Source of the DNA: Gliomastix tumulicola
Lineage: Eukaryota > Ascomycota > Sordariomycetes > Hypocreales > Bionectriaceae
NCBI GenBank assembly: GCA_001599755.1
Contig: BCHX01000011.1
Location: forward strand, 124,001 to 188,000
DNA: 64,000 bases
Direction of reading: 5' to 3'
Both the position numbers and the translations under genes were made by a program. Below the pieces are notes generated by a model. That model saw nothing but the letters and a program-made list of their open reading frames with translations, was not told the DNA's origin and ran no database searches. This document shows, piece after piece, positions 10,086 to 22,099 of the stretch. Position 1 is the stretch's first letter, and each line of letters opens with the position of its first letter.

Positions 10086-10850
10086 TCAAAATGAAAGTGG
10101 GTACGAAGGTAGGGTTCCAGGAGTGCCGGAGAGCGCCCTGTTCCAANGCATGACGTGCGCTTGTACAATGCAATAAAGTGATTCATGTGCCTGCGGATGT
10201 CCCTTGCTTGGACAGCGATACGAGACACGGATGGGACATGGACGCCGGGATGGNCTGGCCCCTTCCCTTATCGGGACTGCACCATGGCTATCTAGGCAGC
10301 TCGTCGAGGGACGGTTGNACCAGTGGTGCTGCAGCCGTCTCCGTTTGTCAACCCTCCCCCATCCATCACATGTGCGACCCCTCGCTTCAGCTCTGACCGC
10401 ATGCCTGCCCGCTAGAGCCACTAGCTGGCTAGGGAAATAGCCGGAACGATGTGGGATACGAATACCTGTTGGAGCTGCCGGCAGACGTGCTGAGCTGAAC
10501 AGTGCTAGTCCTGTCTCGGACGATGGCCTTGTCATGGTCTGCCACCACCAAAGGCTAGAACGAGCTTCGCCTATGTGTCCAGCGGTGCTCTTGCGCATGA
10601 AGCGGCTAGGATGATCTTCCATCACCAAAACGGACTTGCATAGTCCCCGTCCTGCATAGAGCCAAGTCTCCTTCATCATCGACTCTACTCGCCGCAGAGC
10701 ACTGCACTTCAGAAGCTGAACTCGACCCTCTTGCCACCTCCCGATGGAGTAGTCGCCACCCTCTAGCCGCCAATAGCAGCTCTCATCTCGGCGACCAACC
10801 AAGAGCCCAGACTCCCCCTTACATGCCAGACCGGTGGTAGGATGAGACAT
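10086..10850 (-). CDS. Doubtful ORF, hypothetical
   Basis: A 254-codon minus-strand frame from ATG 10850, containing several unresolved bases. The first 120 residues (for instance LEGGDYSIGRWQEGRVQLLK) look protein-like; the rest is biased and could be noise. No domain, introns or partner gene are visible. It is upstream of and divergent from the Azf1-like gene. Retained only as a possible gene fragment. Confidence 0.2.
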   Translation of the reverse strand: MSHPTTGLACKGESGLLVGRRDESCYWRLEGGDYSIGRWQEGRVQLLKCSALRRVESMMKETWLYAGRGLCKSVLVMEDHPSRFMRKSTAGHIGEARSSLWWWQTMTRPSSETGLALFSSARLPAAPTGIRIPHRSGYFPSQLVALAGRHAVRAEARGRTCDGWGRVDKRRRLQHHWXNRPSTSCLDSHGAVPIREGAXPSRRPCPIRVSYRCPSKGHPQAHESLYCIVQAHVMXWNRALSGTPGTLPSYPLSF

Positions 10851-10996
10851 ACTCTACTTCGATCCACGCACCCGCAGATGCGCATGCACGCTGCCCTCAT
10901 CGGCCATTTGAATGGACGTGTCGTTTCCGAGCCTGCATGCGCTACTTTGAGCTGGCTTAACAGACTTGGTCGGTTGGGTTTGATCCTTTCATGAGG

Positions 10997-11004
10997 TATA
11001 TAAG
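10997..11004 (+). promoter_or_regulatory. TATA box of the Azf1-like gene
   Basis: TATATAAG lies about 190 bp before the start codon at 11193 and is followed by a C/T-rich leader, a usual arrangement for a filamentous fungal promoter. Confidence 0.4.
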
Positions 11005-11192
11005 TAGTATGCCCCTTCCCAGCCTGGCCTTGGAGTCGTATACGGTTTCATCACTGGCCAGCGAAGCTATCGTCTGACACCTACTTAGCCCCGTGTCAGC
11101 CTCTTCAACGAGGCTTACCGCATACCACCTGTTGTTGACGTCGCACTGCAGCCTCCATACTTTGCTTACCCTGGAACCATCCTGCGCACGCC

Positions 11193-12661
11193 ATGACCTC
11201 GACAATACCGCAGTATTACCAGCAGAGCTGGTTGTGGTGGCCCGCTGCGGTACCACAGGGCTGCGTGCCAACCGACCCGTCGACACTGGTCTTCTCGACG
11301 CAGATGGACGGCCCCATGGATCCCATGTACCTCCAGTTTGCGCAATACTCCACAATCGATGGCTTTGACGGCTTCACTATGCCCATCCGTGAGCAGCTAG
11401 GATCATTCAACGCCCTTCTTAGCCCTCCTGCTGCCGCTACTCCTGGTTCTTCGCCTATCACGCCCACGGCCGGGACTCCTAGCAAGCTCAAGCCTTGGAA
11501 CTCAGATCGCACCTCTAGGACTGCGAAGAAGGCGCGTCGAAACAAGGCATCTCAAGCCTTAGCCTTGCCACTGAAACTTCAGCCCAAGGATATCAAGCCT
11601 ATCGACAGCGGAGCGATTAAGACTAAACAATACCCAAGTGGATGGATCGAATTCGACACCGAAGTTGACCAACTCCTGCGAGCAATCTCTCGAGAAGACC
11701 CAAAAGGAGCCGCTGCAGTCAAGGAAGAGCCGATGTCTCCCCTGCTGCTCTCCACCCATCCTCCGATCCCTGTAAAATCATTCAGGTGTACCGAACCAGG
11801 CTGCAACAAAGTGTTCTCTCAGAAGGGACACCTTACCACCCACTCTCGGGTTCACACTGGCGAGAAGCCCTACGTAAGTTGCCTCTTGTAGGAGATATCT
11901 AAGACTAGATCACTAATTACCAAGTCAGCCATGCGAGTTCCCTGGCTGCGACCAGCATTTTACTCAAGCAGGGAATATGAAGGTACGTCGACTCTAGTGT
12001 CTAGCACAGGTAGACGGTTACTGACCACAAGCAGAGTCACATGCGACGCCATAACGAGGAGAGGCCGTTCAAGTGCTCCTTTTGTGATAAAAGGTTCTCG
12101 CAACGAAGCATCACCAAGACCCACGAGAAGACGCACAGTCAGTTGAAGCCTTTCAAGTGTATCTTGGAGGGTTGCAGCAAGCGATTTACCTTGCGGGGCA
12201 ACATGAAGGTTGGTCGACTCCTTCCTTTCGTTGCTCAGAACATAAACTGACCACTTGGCTGCGTCTAGTCACACCTGAATGCCTTCCACTCAGCGGCGCT
12301 CGTGGAACTGACCACAAAGTTCGTGGGCTTTGCCAAGCAGGGCTGGGTCCCCGAGGAGGACCGCGAGCTGCAGCACTTCTTCACAGAACACTTCAAGAAT
12401 AGCAACAAGGGTATCAAGGGACGAGGCAGGGCGCGCAAGGTCGCCCGCCGCCAGGTTCCCGCAGTCGACAAACCTGCTGCTACGGAAGCAGATAAGGATG
12501 CAGAGGGCATTGAGCTGAAGTTTGAGCCCGAGTCGCCTTGGGAGCCACAGTATTCTCGTGACTTCGGGAACTATGCTCCTCCTAGCCCAATATCTGTCGC
12601 CGGCCAGATTTTCCCCGAGCAAGACTATTCCTCCCCAATGACAGCTGACAGCCCCTACTAA
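11193..12661 (+). CDS. azf1: Azf1-like C2H2 zinc-finger transcription factor
   Basis: Four exons: 11193-11873, 11929-11982 (54 bp), 12035-12208 and 12269-12661, all joined in phase 0; about 433 aa. The N-terminal 190 residues are low-complexity (YQQSWLWWP, Ser/Thr/Pro, SRTAKKARRNK basic patch) and likely hold activation and nuclear-entry functions. Four fingers follow from about residue 197: RCTEPGCNKVFSQKGHLTTH, CEFPGCDQHFTQAGNMKSH, CSFCDKRFSQRSITKTH and CILEGCSKRFTLRGNMKSH. After the last finger comes a family hallmark: AFHSAALVELTTKFV, EDRELQHFFTEHF and KNSNKGIKGRGRA, matching the tail after the fingers of yeast Azf1, a nuclear glucose-dependent regulator of carbon metabolism and cell-wall genes. 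Two introns cut fingers 2 and 4 at the same site (GNMK|SH). Converges with the 14.3 kb gene. Confidence 0.85.
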
Positions 12662-12842
12662 TGGAATAGAGTTCGTGAGATAATTTTGTGTTTAAGACTT
12701 CAATTGCCCACTAGCACGCAGTAAGGCTGCAGAAGGATATTAGATATTTCCCTTTCTTCACCCTTTTCCTCCCGCCAGTTACCTGGATAGTGATTGGCCG
12801 TTCTGTTATATGGTATGTACTGATTATATGCTTAGTCAGGCG

Positions 12843-12884
12843 GCGCACCTAGGTGCGCTACTTTATTTGGGCACCTAGGTGCCC
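12843..12884. repeat. Two perfect 16-bp palindromes sharing a core
   Basis: GCGCACCTAGGTGCGC (12843-12858) and GGGCACCTAGGTGCCC (12869-12884) are perfect palindromes with the common core GCACCTAGGTGC, ten bases apart, in the intergenic space between two convergent genes. They could be cruciform-forming, a terminator-like element or a protein-binding pair. Confidence 0.8.
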
Positions 12885-13053
12885 ATGTACTGGGCGCCAA
12901 TCGCTCTCTGTGAACTCCAGTCCCCGCAAGCTCAACCCGTGAAAGGATACACCAAGTGGCACAGACTCCATCAGACGACTCCGTACCCGTACCAGGGCAC
13001 TGATCCGTGGCAAGTCGAAAGAAAAAAGGCATGGCTGTGTCCGTTCGTAGCCG

Positions 13054-14311
13054 TTATCGTACGTCATCGCGTTCCTCGTTGCCTTCCTCGTCGAAAAGGT
13101 CTAAACACTCCTCGAAAACTGGACACACTGTTAGCAGGTCCCCCCCAGATTTCGGGACGGGGAGCGTACTGGCTACAATCTCGTCTTCCCAGACACCGTA
13201 CTGGTAGTCCACTAGGCCATGCCTCTCGAGGCCGTCGCAGAGACGCACGAGCGTGTTGCCCATCTTGACAATGGTCGCCCGCGACAGTAGACTCTGGGAC
13301 GGAGACAGGTGGCCCCCAGCCTCGACAATGTCCTTTTGCCGCTGACCCAGCGCGAGCCAGGCGTGGTTGAAATCGTTCCAGAGCTTGATCCGGCCGGCAT
13401 GTAAGTTGACATCGTCGACTGTGAGACCTGGCAACGGACGAGAGAGGGTGTGACGTTAGCCGTTGTTTCCTCCTTGGATGATCATGTCTTGCCGAGATAA
13501 ATGGCTCATACATACCAAGATCCACGACCTGGGACAATAACCAATCCGATATTGTCAGCAGGGTCTCAGACGCGCTCTCCAATGCGCCGTTGGTGATGTT
13601 CTGGAACACGGTGCCGAGTTGTCGCTGGTAGCTAATCCACTTCTCTTCGAGCGCTGTCTCAGAGTAGTCGGGCTCCTCGTGGACCGTGTGTTCAGTGCTC
13701 CCGGCGGCCTCCTGCCCCGACGAGTAGCTCAGAGCACTTCTCGGTTGCTCGAGGTGCTGCTGCTGCTGCGGTTGTTGGTAGAAATTTGCCGAGGAAGAAC
13801 TTGCGCCGTGTGCGGACTGATGGAGGCTGGGGGATGCGCAAGTATTGGAGGGATCCGCGCCTCCAACGTAGGTTGAGGTAACCGCCAGTGTCATCATAGA
13901 GAGGGCGGCAGACTGTAGGGCCCCAAACTGCTGTGTTGTATCGTACACAGAGCCCTGGGTGCTGGGCTGCGCAACGTGAAAAAGTGTGTCGTTCGGGCTG
14001 AAGCCAGCAAACCCCTGCTGTGACTGCTGTTGTCTTCCATCCTGGCCAAACCCCGAGCCGTAAGCGCTGATGCTTGTCGAAGAGAACGAGTTGGCAGCGT
14101 TCCGGTAGTAGCCGTAGCTGACACTGGTCGCGGCCCCTCGCGATGTCTGGGGGGGCGAGGTGGACGACAGGTGGGAGCTTTCACTTCGACTGCTGCTCCC
14201 GCCGCCAGCACTGCTGAGGAGCCCGACCTGCGAATGAGAAAGATACTTGGGGCGTGAATGATGGTGGCTTTGGGAGTTGTTAACCCTTCTATGCCGGCTG
14301 TGACTCTCCAT
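13054..14311 (-). CDS. Conserved hypothetical protein, Ser/Gln-rich N-terminus
   Basis: Minus-strand exons 14311-13516 and 13427-13054 with an 88-bp intron (GTATGT donor, GCTAACG branch site, CAG acceptor), about 389 aa. The first 220 residues are low-complexity: His/Arg-rich start, serine runs, then QQPQQQQHLEQ. The remaining 170 residues look folded and helical (EEKWISYQRQLGTVFQNITN, TISDWLLSQVVDLGLTVDDV, RIKLWNDFNHAWLALGQRQ, VKMGNTLVRLCDGLERHGLV) and end in an acidic tail (FDEEGNEERDD). This C-terminal block seems familiar as a fungal protein of unknown function, but I cannot name the family. The join across the intron (DLG/LTVDD) is clean. Confidence 0.65.
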
Positions 14312-16710
14312 GTCTGGAACGATTGTGTGAGAAGAGGATTTTATGCTGAAACCACCTCACAGAATCCCGCGGGTAGTAGAAGGGATCCAGGTTGATAACT
14401 GTTAGGGTCAATCAGCTGTACGCAGAACTCTAAGAAGTGATACTCAGCTCGATGAGTGGCAACGAGGAGGCCATGCATGGAGGCGAGTGCACATAGCGAT
14501 CGGATCGGGAATATGACTGGGAAGCAAGCGATCTGACATACATGGGCAACAGAACCACTAGGGGGGTTGTCTCGAGGCCGGCGACAAGGTCGTTATAGCT
14601 GAATCCGCAAATTGAAGAGACGCACCAAGTAAGGTATGGGCCGAGAAGAAAGCAATACAGTATCAAGGGCGAGTAGCTGCCAAGCATGGAAAGAAGGTAC
14701 CACGAGGAAATCACCGGCCGTCAGCAGTGACTGAGATTGACAGTCAACAAGCCATCCCAGAATAGCAGTAAGCTAGTCTGAATAAGACAGCCAGTGTCGT
14801 GTCACGACAGCGTCTCACTAGCATGACGCGGGGCTGCCACGCTGGCACGGGTCGCGCGACCCAAGTTCGTACGTCTGCCAATCCTAGAGTAAGCATCGGC
14901 TCCTGACCCGGTCGCTCATCCGGCCACCGCACATTCCTCTTTTAGCAACACGTTGCCATGCTCTTTCCAGCCCGGCGAAGGGCGCTACCAGGCGCACACT
15001 GTTCCTCCCCTTCCGTGTTGCACCTATAAGCAATCTAGGATTCACAAGGTACCACCGGCACCTTTCTTGTAACAATCTGTATCACTTTCTCCTAATTAGG
15101 GACTGGCTCAAGATCATTTCTGGTCCACTCTGGCCTCGTGATGTGGGTGATTTTCTTGACAGTGTATGGTGGCATCTCGAGGGCACTTTGTTCATCTGGC
15201 GCTACGATAATAGGCCGGAGGGAAGCCTTCCTTGCCCTGCTCATATCGTGTTCTGAACATCCACGGCTCTATTAGATACTTATAACTCTTGCTAGCCGCC
15301 CACTTGCCCTTCATTGAGTGCGGGAAGCCAAAGCTGCGGCCCCTGTTGGCCAATAGGAAAGGGCGCCCCGAACTCCGACCTGAGCAACAAGGCTCGTGAC
15401 TATCACTGCGAAATTGACATCGAACATCCAGATGCGTTAAAACAGGCTCGTCGGTTGGTTTATGCTGGAAATGCTTCAATCCGGCGGCGAGTCCAACACT
15501 GATGATGCAGCGTTGTCATCAGCTATCCTACGCTACGCTTGCGTTTGAGTGCCCTCGAAACCCTCGTTGCTGGACTGGCGGAATTTGAAGGTGCGGTGGT
15601 AGGCGAAAGACGCATGCAAACGGACAGGACGGTATCGAGAGGATTGGCAGCGGCGATTGTGCTATCGGCAGGATGGTGGTCTTCGGATGTCTTCTGATCC
15701 CAGGAGACATTGAAGGAAATCGTCACATCCTTCTTTCGTCAGCTATTTGTTCTTACAAGGTGATTGATCTCAAACATTCCTTACCATGTCTGCCCAGAGG
15801 GCTATTGCCACGCGTCGGAAGGTGTCCACCATTTGACTTTTTAAGTTCTGGCATTGCTCCTCCCTCGCCTCATCATGGCCCTTGCTCCGGCTTTCTTCAG
15901 ATCGAGTGTTGTGTGTATCTGCAGAGGGGCTGGTAAGTTTTTGTAGCCGATTTTTCAGCTCCATGAATTCTTGGAGGCCATTGAGGACTTCGGCCGGGAT
16001 ACAACGAGGAGCTGGGTTAGGTAGTCAATAGCCGCCTGTGGCTGCGTGTCGTGGCGGCCATGATGCGATCGCAGACAGGAATCTCAATCTTTTGAGCGGC
16101 TGGCTGTTGTGAAAAGGGGTTCGAGGGATATTGCCATAAGACTCGCGGCCTCGGGGCATGGCTACATATATGTATGCACCGGATGGGGTAACTCCAACCT
16201 TCTCGCCAAAAGCGGGACCGGAAAAATTTCAGAGCCGATAGGTCTATTGCAGGGAAGCACAAGTACTTGCCGAAACTTCTGCCGTAGCTCAGTTCGAAGA
16301 AGGCAACATTGCAGTCTTGGAACCACGAATAAGGAAGGTACCGCCACAAGTAACCGCCCACAACTTTGAAACAGTTCTGAAAGGAAATACGCCTTCGTGG
16401 ATCTGGAGCGGGGCCAAGTATGTGGTCCGGGCCAGCAACCGCGCGTGAATACGCCAAGAATTGGGATACCTTGGTAGAATATGGTCCCCATGAGAGGTTG
16501 CAATGAGACAAGGCGTGGCAAGGCGTGGGCTGGGACTGTCATTGATTGTAATGATTTATGAGGTCTAACGATGAATCGATGCCTTTGCATTTGCATGATA
16601 GACTATGGGAAACCCCCCCGGGACAAAACCATAATCAAGGCCAAAAAGAATCAACACTATCGCCCCAGCCCAGTCATCGATACTCTCCAATCTAGTGTTC
16701 AGTGCATCAC
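14312..16710. other. Intergenic, fragmentary open frames only
   Basis: Roughly 2.4 kb. Minus-strand frames near 15770-15964 (coiled, polar: FMELKNRLQKLTSPS) and 16017-16511 look partly protein-like but have stops and no good splice sites joining them. They may be remnants of a gene. No RNA gene or mobile element recognised. Confidence 0.35.
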
Positions 16711-19700
16711 CTACTGATTCGATGGCTCTGGTCGGATCAATGGTTCTTCAATACCGCTAGTGATGGGCGCCATGCGCTTGCGTGGTAACTCCTGAAGGTC
16801 GGTGACTGGAGAAGCAGCTTTGCTTAGCATTTGGTCGGACTTGAAGAACGGTAAGTTGGCGATCTCTGTTGCTGACACGGCGGCTGTTAAGCTGCCAGGA
16901 ACGCTCTCGGGTTTGTCGCTGCACGCTATCTGCCCTCGGTCTGCTTGTTTTGTCTCGGCGAAAACTGGCCCTGCGATGCCCTTGGGAAGCTCCATTGGGT
17001 CAGTCTCCTGAGAGCGTACGTGCACGGATATGCGGATACGCTCGCCCGAGCTAGGATCGATGTACTTCTGACAGAAGCGAAGCAAGTCGAGCGTAGTGAG
17101 AGGCTCGATAGTAGCAGCATCACGGCGAGCTAGCCAAGAAAAAGTTAGCACAAAGGCCGATGCCCAAACGAAAACAGAGAAACCGTGCTAGTCAACCTAC
17201 CCTGCCCAAAGTCGTAGTAGCCAGACTCGATATGACTCCAAAGCTCGGATGCTTCCTTCTTGGGATTAATCAGTCTATTTAGGTACTTCTTTCTCAGACT
17301 TTCTTTGAAGGACCCAAAGTCCGAGTCAGTCAAGCCTTGAATGATCTCGGGAATCCCCTTCAAGAATGCATCGATGCGTTGATCGATAAACTTTGTCGTC
17401 TGTTCGCCCTGAACTCGAAACGCTAAACCAAACGTGCAGTGAAAGTCTTTGCGCACAAGATATATCTCGTGCCCTAGCGCTTCTTCTCCGTTAAGCTGGT
17501 TGAAAAATCGGACGTGCACAATCTCGACTAGTAACGATGCTAGAGTATGAAGAGTTCGGTCGCGGCGATCTCCTATGTGGATCAATGTCTCCACACAGTT
17601 ATCTGTCGTGGTAGGCTCCGGTAGAGTTTTCGTGTAGACATAATTGGAGCCACGAGAGAAAACCAGAGACCTGGCAGAAGGAATTGCATGGCGGGGCCAG
17701 GCTTGAGACTTGAAGATAGACTCATACAGTCTCACGACTGCCAATGCGTCTTGCTCGTTCAGTTGTCCATGAGCTAGTGCCTCCATGTGCATCTGTGACA
17801 GGAAATCCTTCTGAAATGTCTTCATGGCTTCGCAATGAACCTTCGGCAGCTCAGACGCTAGCTCTTTGACCAGGAAATCACCCGGGTCGTTCATCCAGTT
17901 CATATACCCGTCCACTTGCTCAAAGGCAGTACTGATCTGCCAGTTTGTGTGGTCCTGAGCCCAGCCCTCCTTGATGACATCAAACCTGTCACTTTGGATA
18001 TCCAGGTCTCGCATTTTGGTGAATACCTCCTTCAGGAGCTTCATCCAGTGGGTGTTGTAGCCAGAAATGTTCAGGAGGAGCCCGTGCGAACCGAGGCTGA
18101 GGGAATACTGCAGGCCGGCCACGTCTGCATCGTAGGCGTACTCCTCCAGGGCATCTTTCACAAGCTCTGTAAAAAGCTTGGCCTGGACTGCATTCCTAGC
18201 GGAGGCGTATGTGATTGGGCTCTTCAGGCTGATCGTGACGTTGACAAGAGGTAAGGTGTCGTCTTCTTTCCACCAAATCGTAGTCCCATTCTCGTCACCA
18301 ATGAGATCTGGCAAAGGAGACGAAGTGGCCGCACCCTTCTTCTTAACTTCTAGACCCTTTGGAATGAATTGATTGCTGTCGGGAAAGTAGAAGTCAGGGA
18401 TGGTTTGAGCAGCCTTGAGATCGGCCATGGTGTCGGTTGGTAGCTTCTCGAATGTGTACTCCATGCCACGCCACTCCCCCTTCTGCCCCGAGTTGTCAGG
18501 AGGGTCGCGGGATACTATGCTCAGTATCATGTTGTCTGGGCGGATGGTTGCAAGAGCCTCCTCGATCTTGGGGGCGTCAAACTCCTCAAGCTTTCTCCGA
18601 CCAACAAGAAGCCGTTCCTGAGGAATGTCATCTTGCATCGCGCTGCTAACATCAATAGCGAATTGCATGGCAGAACCCTGCTCTTGAAAGTCGAAATGTA
18701 TGTCGGCCATCTCTTTAAGCTCCTCAAAGATTCGCTTTTGGGGCTGTTCCTTCTGTAGAAGAGAGACGTACTGGAAGAAGGCCTTGCAGACCTCGGAGTA
18801 GCGACTCAAACCCTGGATCCAGCCTTATCAGTAAAGATTCATAGATCATCGTTAGGAACGAAGGAGGGAAGCTTGAGTGAGCTCTAGGCATACCTTCTCT
18901 GTCAATTGAACCGAAATCTGCAAGACATTAGAGGTACCGGGACAGACATAGACCGAGTCGGCAGAAAGGCTGCTGGCCCAACCCTTATGCTTGAGATACG
19001 ACATGATACTGCCTGGCCCTTTGTGTCCAAGCAGATGGCAGATGTATCGGCTGGGCTGCGACTTGTAGAGGCGCTCCTCATTGACGAAGGGGAAGTCGAA
19101 ACGAAGTGTTCGAAGATCTCTCATGGACTTGACGAAGTATATTGTTCCAAGGTTGTCGTTCGTATAGAGCGGTATGTGGTCCCAACGATTCAGCGACAGG
19201 TTCTTATTTTCGATGTCCGAGAAGAACTTCTCTGTTGATTGTTGAAGAGCATCGAGAGACTGACGGCTGGAAACGCAAAGTTTCATGCGGTTGGCGGAGT
19301 AGTGCTTGTCATGAAACTCTCTTAACTTGTCCCCAACATCGATCTCTCGTGATTCAAGAGCCTTGACATCACCGGCGGGGAGGTAGGTATAAGGATGATC
19401 TTGGTTGCCAAAGGACCTGCGTAGCTGGTCAAGACGCCATTCTTCATCCTCCCAATAACACTTGGCCAAAGAATCCCAGTTTCCCATTAGGTTCTTGGTG
19501 AGCTCTGGGGATGGCCGTGTGCTGAGCATCCGAGACAACATTTCGAAGCCGCCCCTTAGGTTATCTTCCCCAGAAGCAACCTGGAAATATATCGCAGATG
19601 AGGTTTCACCCACATGCATGTTGAAAGTGCCAGAGTGAGAAGACGTGTATTCGTGGAGATCTCGGGGCATTTGCATCTTCAAGGCAGATATTTCGGGTGA

Positions 19701-19969
19701 GCTGGCAGGCTTCTGAGATTGGGGGAATCTAGTTGGGGGTATTATCTTACTAGTAACGCTAAAGCCGTTCCCTGAAAATTGGCATCGTCGCTGAAGGAGC
19801 CGACTGCAATGTTCACCGCCACACTGTCCAAATCGGCTCTGGGATCATGAATGAGAACGGCTTCGAATCTATTTGAAAGCCCGACGAAGCGAGATTGACG
19901 CTCATCATGAGGCGACTGTTCCAGGTTCTCCAGGACTTCAGAAGGAGGCCTTGGATCCGGAGGGTCCAT
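16711..19969 (-). CDS. M16 (insulysin/Ste23-like) paralogue without catalytic residues
   Basis: Minus-strand exons 19969-19751, 19712-18894, 18812-17201 and 17129-16711, about 1022 aa, the usual length for the insulysin family. The full four-domain layout is kept (FHDKHYSANRMKL, LLGHKGPGSIMSYLKHKGWA, AYDADVAGLQYSLSLGSHGL, LDIQSDRFDVIKE). The active site is gone: where the active paralogue at 24.7 kb has AHAVEHLL, this copy reads ALALL across an exon join, and the glutamate of DSEN is DSL here. All four inverted-motif residues (H, E, H, E) are therefore lost. The first intron is only 38 bp, unusually short. Introns 1 and 2 are absent from the active copy; intron 3 is shared. Likely a pseudoenzyme (dimer partner or chaperone-like) or a decaying copy; uninterrupted frames favour function. 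Confidence 0.8.
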
Positions 19970-20155
19970 GGCTTCGGGTGGATGGCGTCCAAGGACAAGA
20001 TGAGTGGCAGTGGCAAGACGCAAGGGGCAAATTATGAAAGGACAATGCCTGTGAAGAGAAAGAGAACTAGGATCGCTTGAAGCTGAACGGACTAGCTGAA
20101 CGGACTGAGTGGTGGCGGGCGACCCCTTAAGTAGCTTGCTGGGCACAGTATGCAA

Positions 20156-21600
20156 GTCGTCGGTGGGAGCCCTTTGCCGGTGATAGACGTGTGGGCAGGG
20201 AGCGGTCCGTCCACTCGACCAAAGAACTCGCGGCCGTTTCCATGAGACAGAGTGAGGCGGATGACGCCCCCCTGTAACGCCTAAGAAGCCACGGACGTGA
20301 CGACTGGGATCTTTACATACTTTTCCCCAACAGGAAACCCGTATAGGTTGCGATCAACTACCGGCATCATTGAAACCGAGGCGGACAACTCATTTGCCTC
20401 GGGCAGGGGAGCCTAGCTCATCTAGGCTTGGTACGCTCTGCCTCGCGTAGTGAGGAGGTGAGGCGGCGTAAGGCCGATCCTGTGTCATCGACAAGTTCTA
20501 GTGGGCGAATGGATGCAGCGTAAGGCGACCAAGTCCTGCGCCCGTTTCACACCGATACACTGACACGTTTCTACCTGCATAGGAATGGCGCAGTAGACGA
20601 GTCAGCGAAAAGCACAAGCCCGAAGCGCCCGTAGGGAAGGGTAGACGTACCGTGGTCTGGGGGAACCGTGGCGATCTTTCACCGGGCAATGCTTTCTTGC
20701 CTGCGCTCTAGGTGGTCCCCTTGCTCGCCGGTACAAGAGAGTATAAGCATTGTTTGACATGTTGGACATCTGGAGGCTGAGCAAGGGAGATCAAGTTGAG
20801 CAGTTCGTGCCCACTTCAAGTGGGATGTGAGGTGCAACGGACATCCCTGGAGACCGTCGGGCACTGAGTAAGATCCCTACAGTCCAGCGTGCCGCGTTTG
20901 TCACCCGAATCTCATGTTGGCAGCGCTGTCTTGGTGACAGATGGCCGGAACGCGCAATCACAGGTTTGGTACGCGCTTCACGGGCGGTTGTGATGGCCCC
21001 CAAAAGTCTTGCCTCGCGGCCGCACCCGTGGCTGTGGCGGATAATACGTACAATTCCATCTCCGAGGGAGGCAGGGAGGTTCATTCGACTTACGCCCGTC
21101 ATACATAGCGAGTTGAGGCGGCATGGCACTCATACGCTCACATTGAGTCATTCTTCGAGAGAAAGGGGATAGGCGGTGAGGTTTGACGCGCGACAAGGCA
21201 AAGACCCGGCCGTTCGAGGCCGTGATCAAGCGGTGTGACCTAGCTTGCCTCACCACAGCTGTCATAGTTTTGATGGCGACCTATGATTACTAGCTATCCG
21301 AGGATCAGCATGAAGGAGTATACGTTGCCGCCCCTTCGACCACTGCATGATAGGGAGTGGGAAGTGAGGCGGCGTGGGATCCGCAGTATCACGCCGACAA
21401 GTTCCAGACAAATCATAGCAGCCCGCTGACGCTGAAAATCCCTCATTCGCAGGGATCAAAGGGATGGGCGGTGAGATGTGACGCACGATGAGGCCATGGA
21501 CCAGCGGCTGAAATTTCTGTGCAATTCATGCGTACGAGACGCGCCAGACCTATTTTCCTACGCTAGGAGCCAGGGCCACGGGGCGGCCTTTTTCGCACCG
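20156..21600. other. Repeat-rich intergenic region
   Basis: Contains diverged copies of a repeat also seen at 22.6 kb: core CCCTCATTCGCAGGG followed by GGGCGGTGAGATGTGACGCA near 21450-21485, a weaker version near 21140-21200, and GTGAGGCGGCGT motifs near 20460 and 21364. No gene model supported. Confidence 0.5.
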
Positions 21601-21606
21601 CTCAAC

Positions 21607-21613
21607 TATAAAA
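21607..21613 (+). promoter_or_regulatory. TATA box of small gene 1
   Basis: TATAAAA lies 104 bp before the start codon at 21711 and is followed by a C/T-rich leader. Confidence 0.45.
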
Positions 21614-21710
21614 TCTTGTCATCCGCTCTCAAGTCTTGGTTTTCTTGTCTTCACATCTGTGCACGAATATATTGAATCCACCGCCTATTCAACTACCGTC
21701 ACCTTCAATC

Positions 21711-22067
21711 ATGGCCGTCTCTGTAAGACCCGGAGTAAACGTGGGCTTGGAATCAACATTTTCGAGCTTGAGAGGCGCCTGTGAGACGCTAGGTATGCCT
21801 TGTCTACGATAATCTGCCGGTTCAACTTGACTTAGCTAACTAATTTTAGGTGTCACACCCCCGACTAAGGAGCTCACTGGAAATAAAGCCGATTATCGCG
21901 CCCATTTCTCCGGAGGTCATTTTCCCGATTTAGAGACTGATCTGAAAGAATGGTGGCAGGGGCAACCCGATGACCAGGTGCTGGTGCAGTTCTACGTGCA
22001 TCAAAATGAGGAAGGACTTGCACTGGTGCTCCATCATGCCAACCAGCAAGGGGTGAAAATCGAGTAA
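21711..22067 (+). CDS. Small hypothetical protein 1 (duplicated cassette)
   Basis: Exons 21711-21792 and 21850-22067, about 99 aa. The 57-bp intron has GTATGC, a perfect GCTAAC branch site and TAG. The second exon reads like a compact protein (GHFPDLETDLKEWW, DDQVLVQFYVHQNEEGLALV, HHANQQGVKIE). There is no signal peptide or membrane segment. A roughly 55-bp segment just after the stop (GTGGTTTTCCTG ... GGTTTTCCCATGG ... CAAATGCAGAGGC) recurs after small gene 2 at 23745-23805, and further downstream sequence also recurs, so both genes sit in a duplicated cassette even though the proteins hardly match. Function unknown. Confidence 0.6.
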
Positions 22068-22099
22068 GGTTGGCTCGTAGGAGTGTGGTGCTGGGTGTC

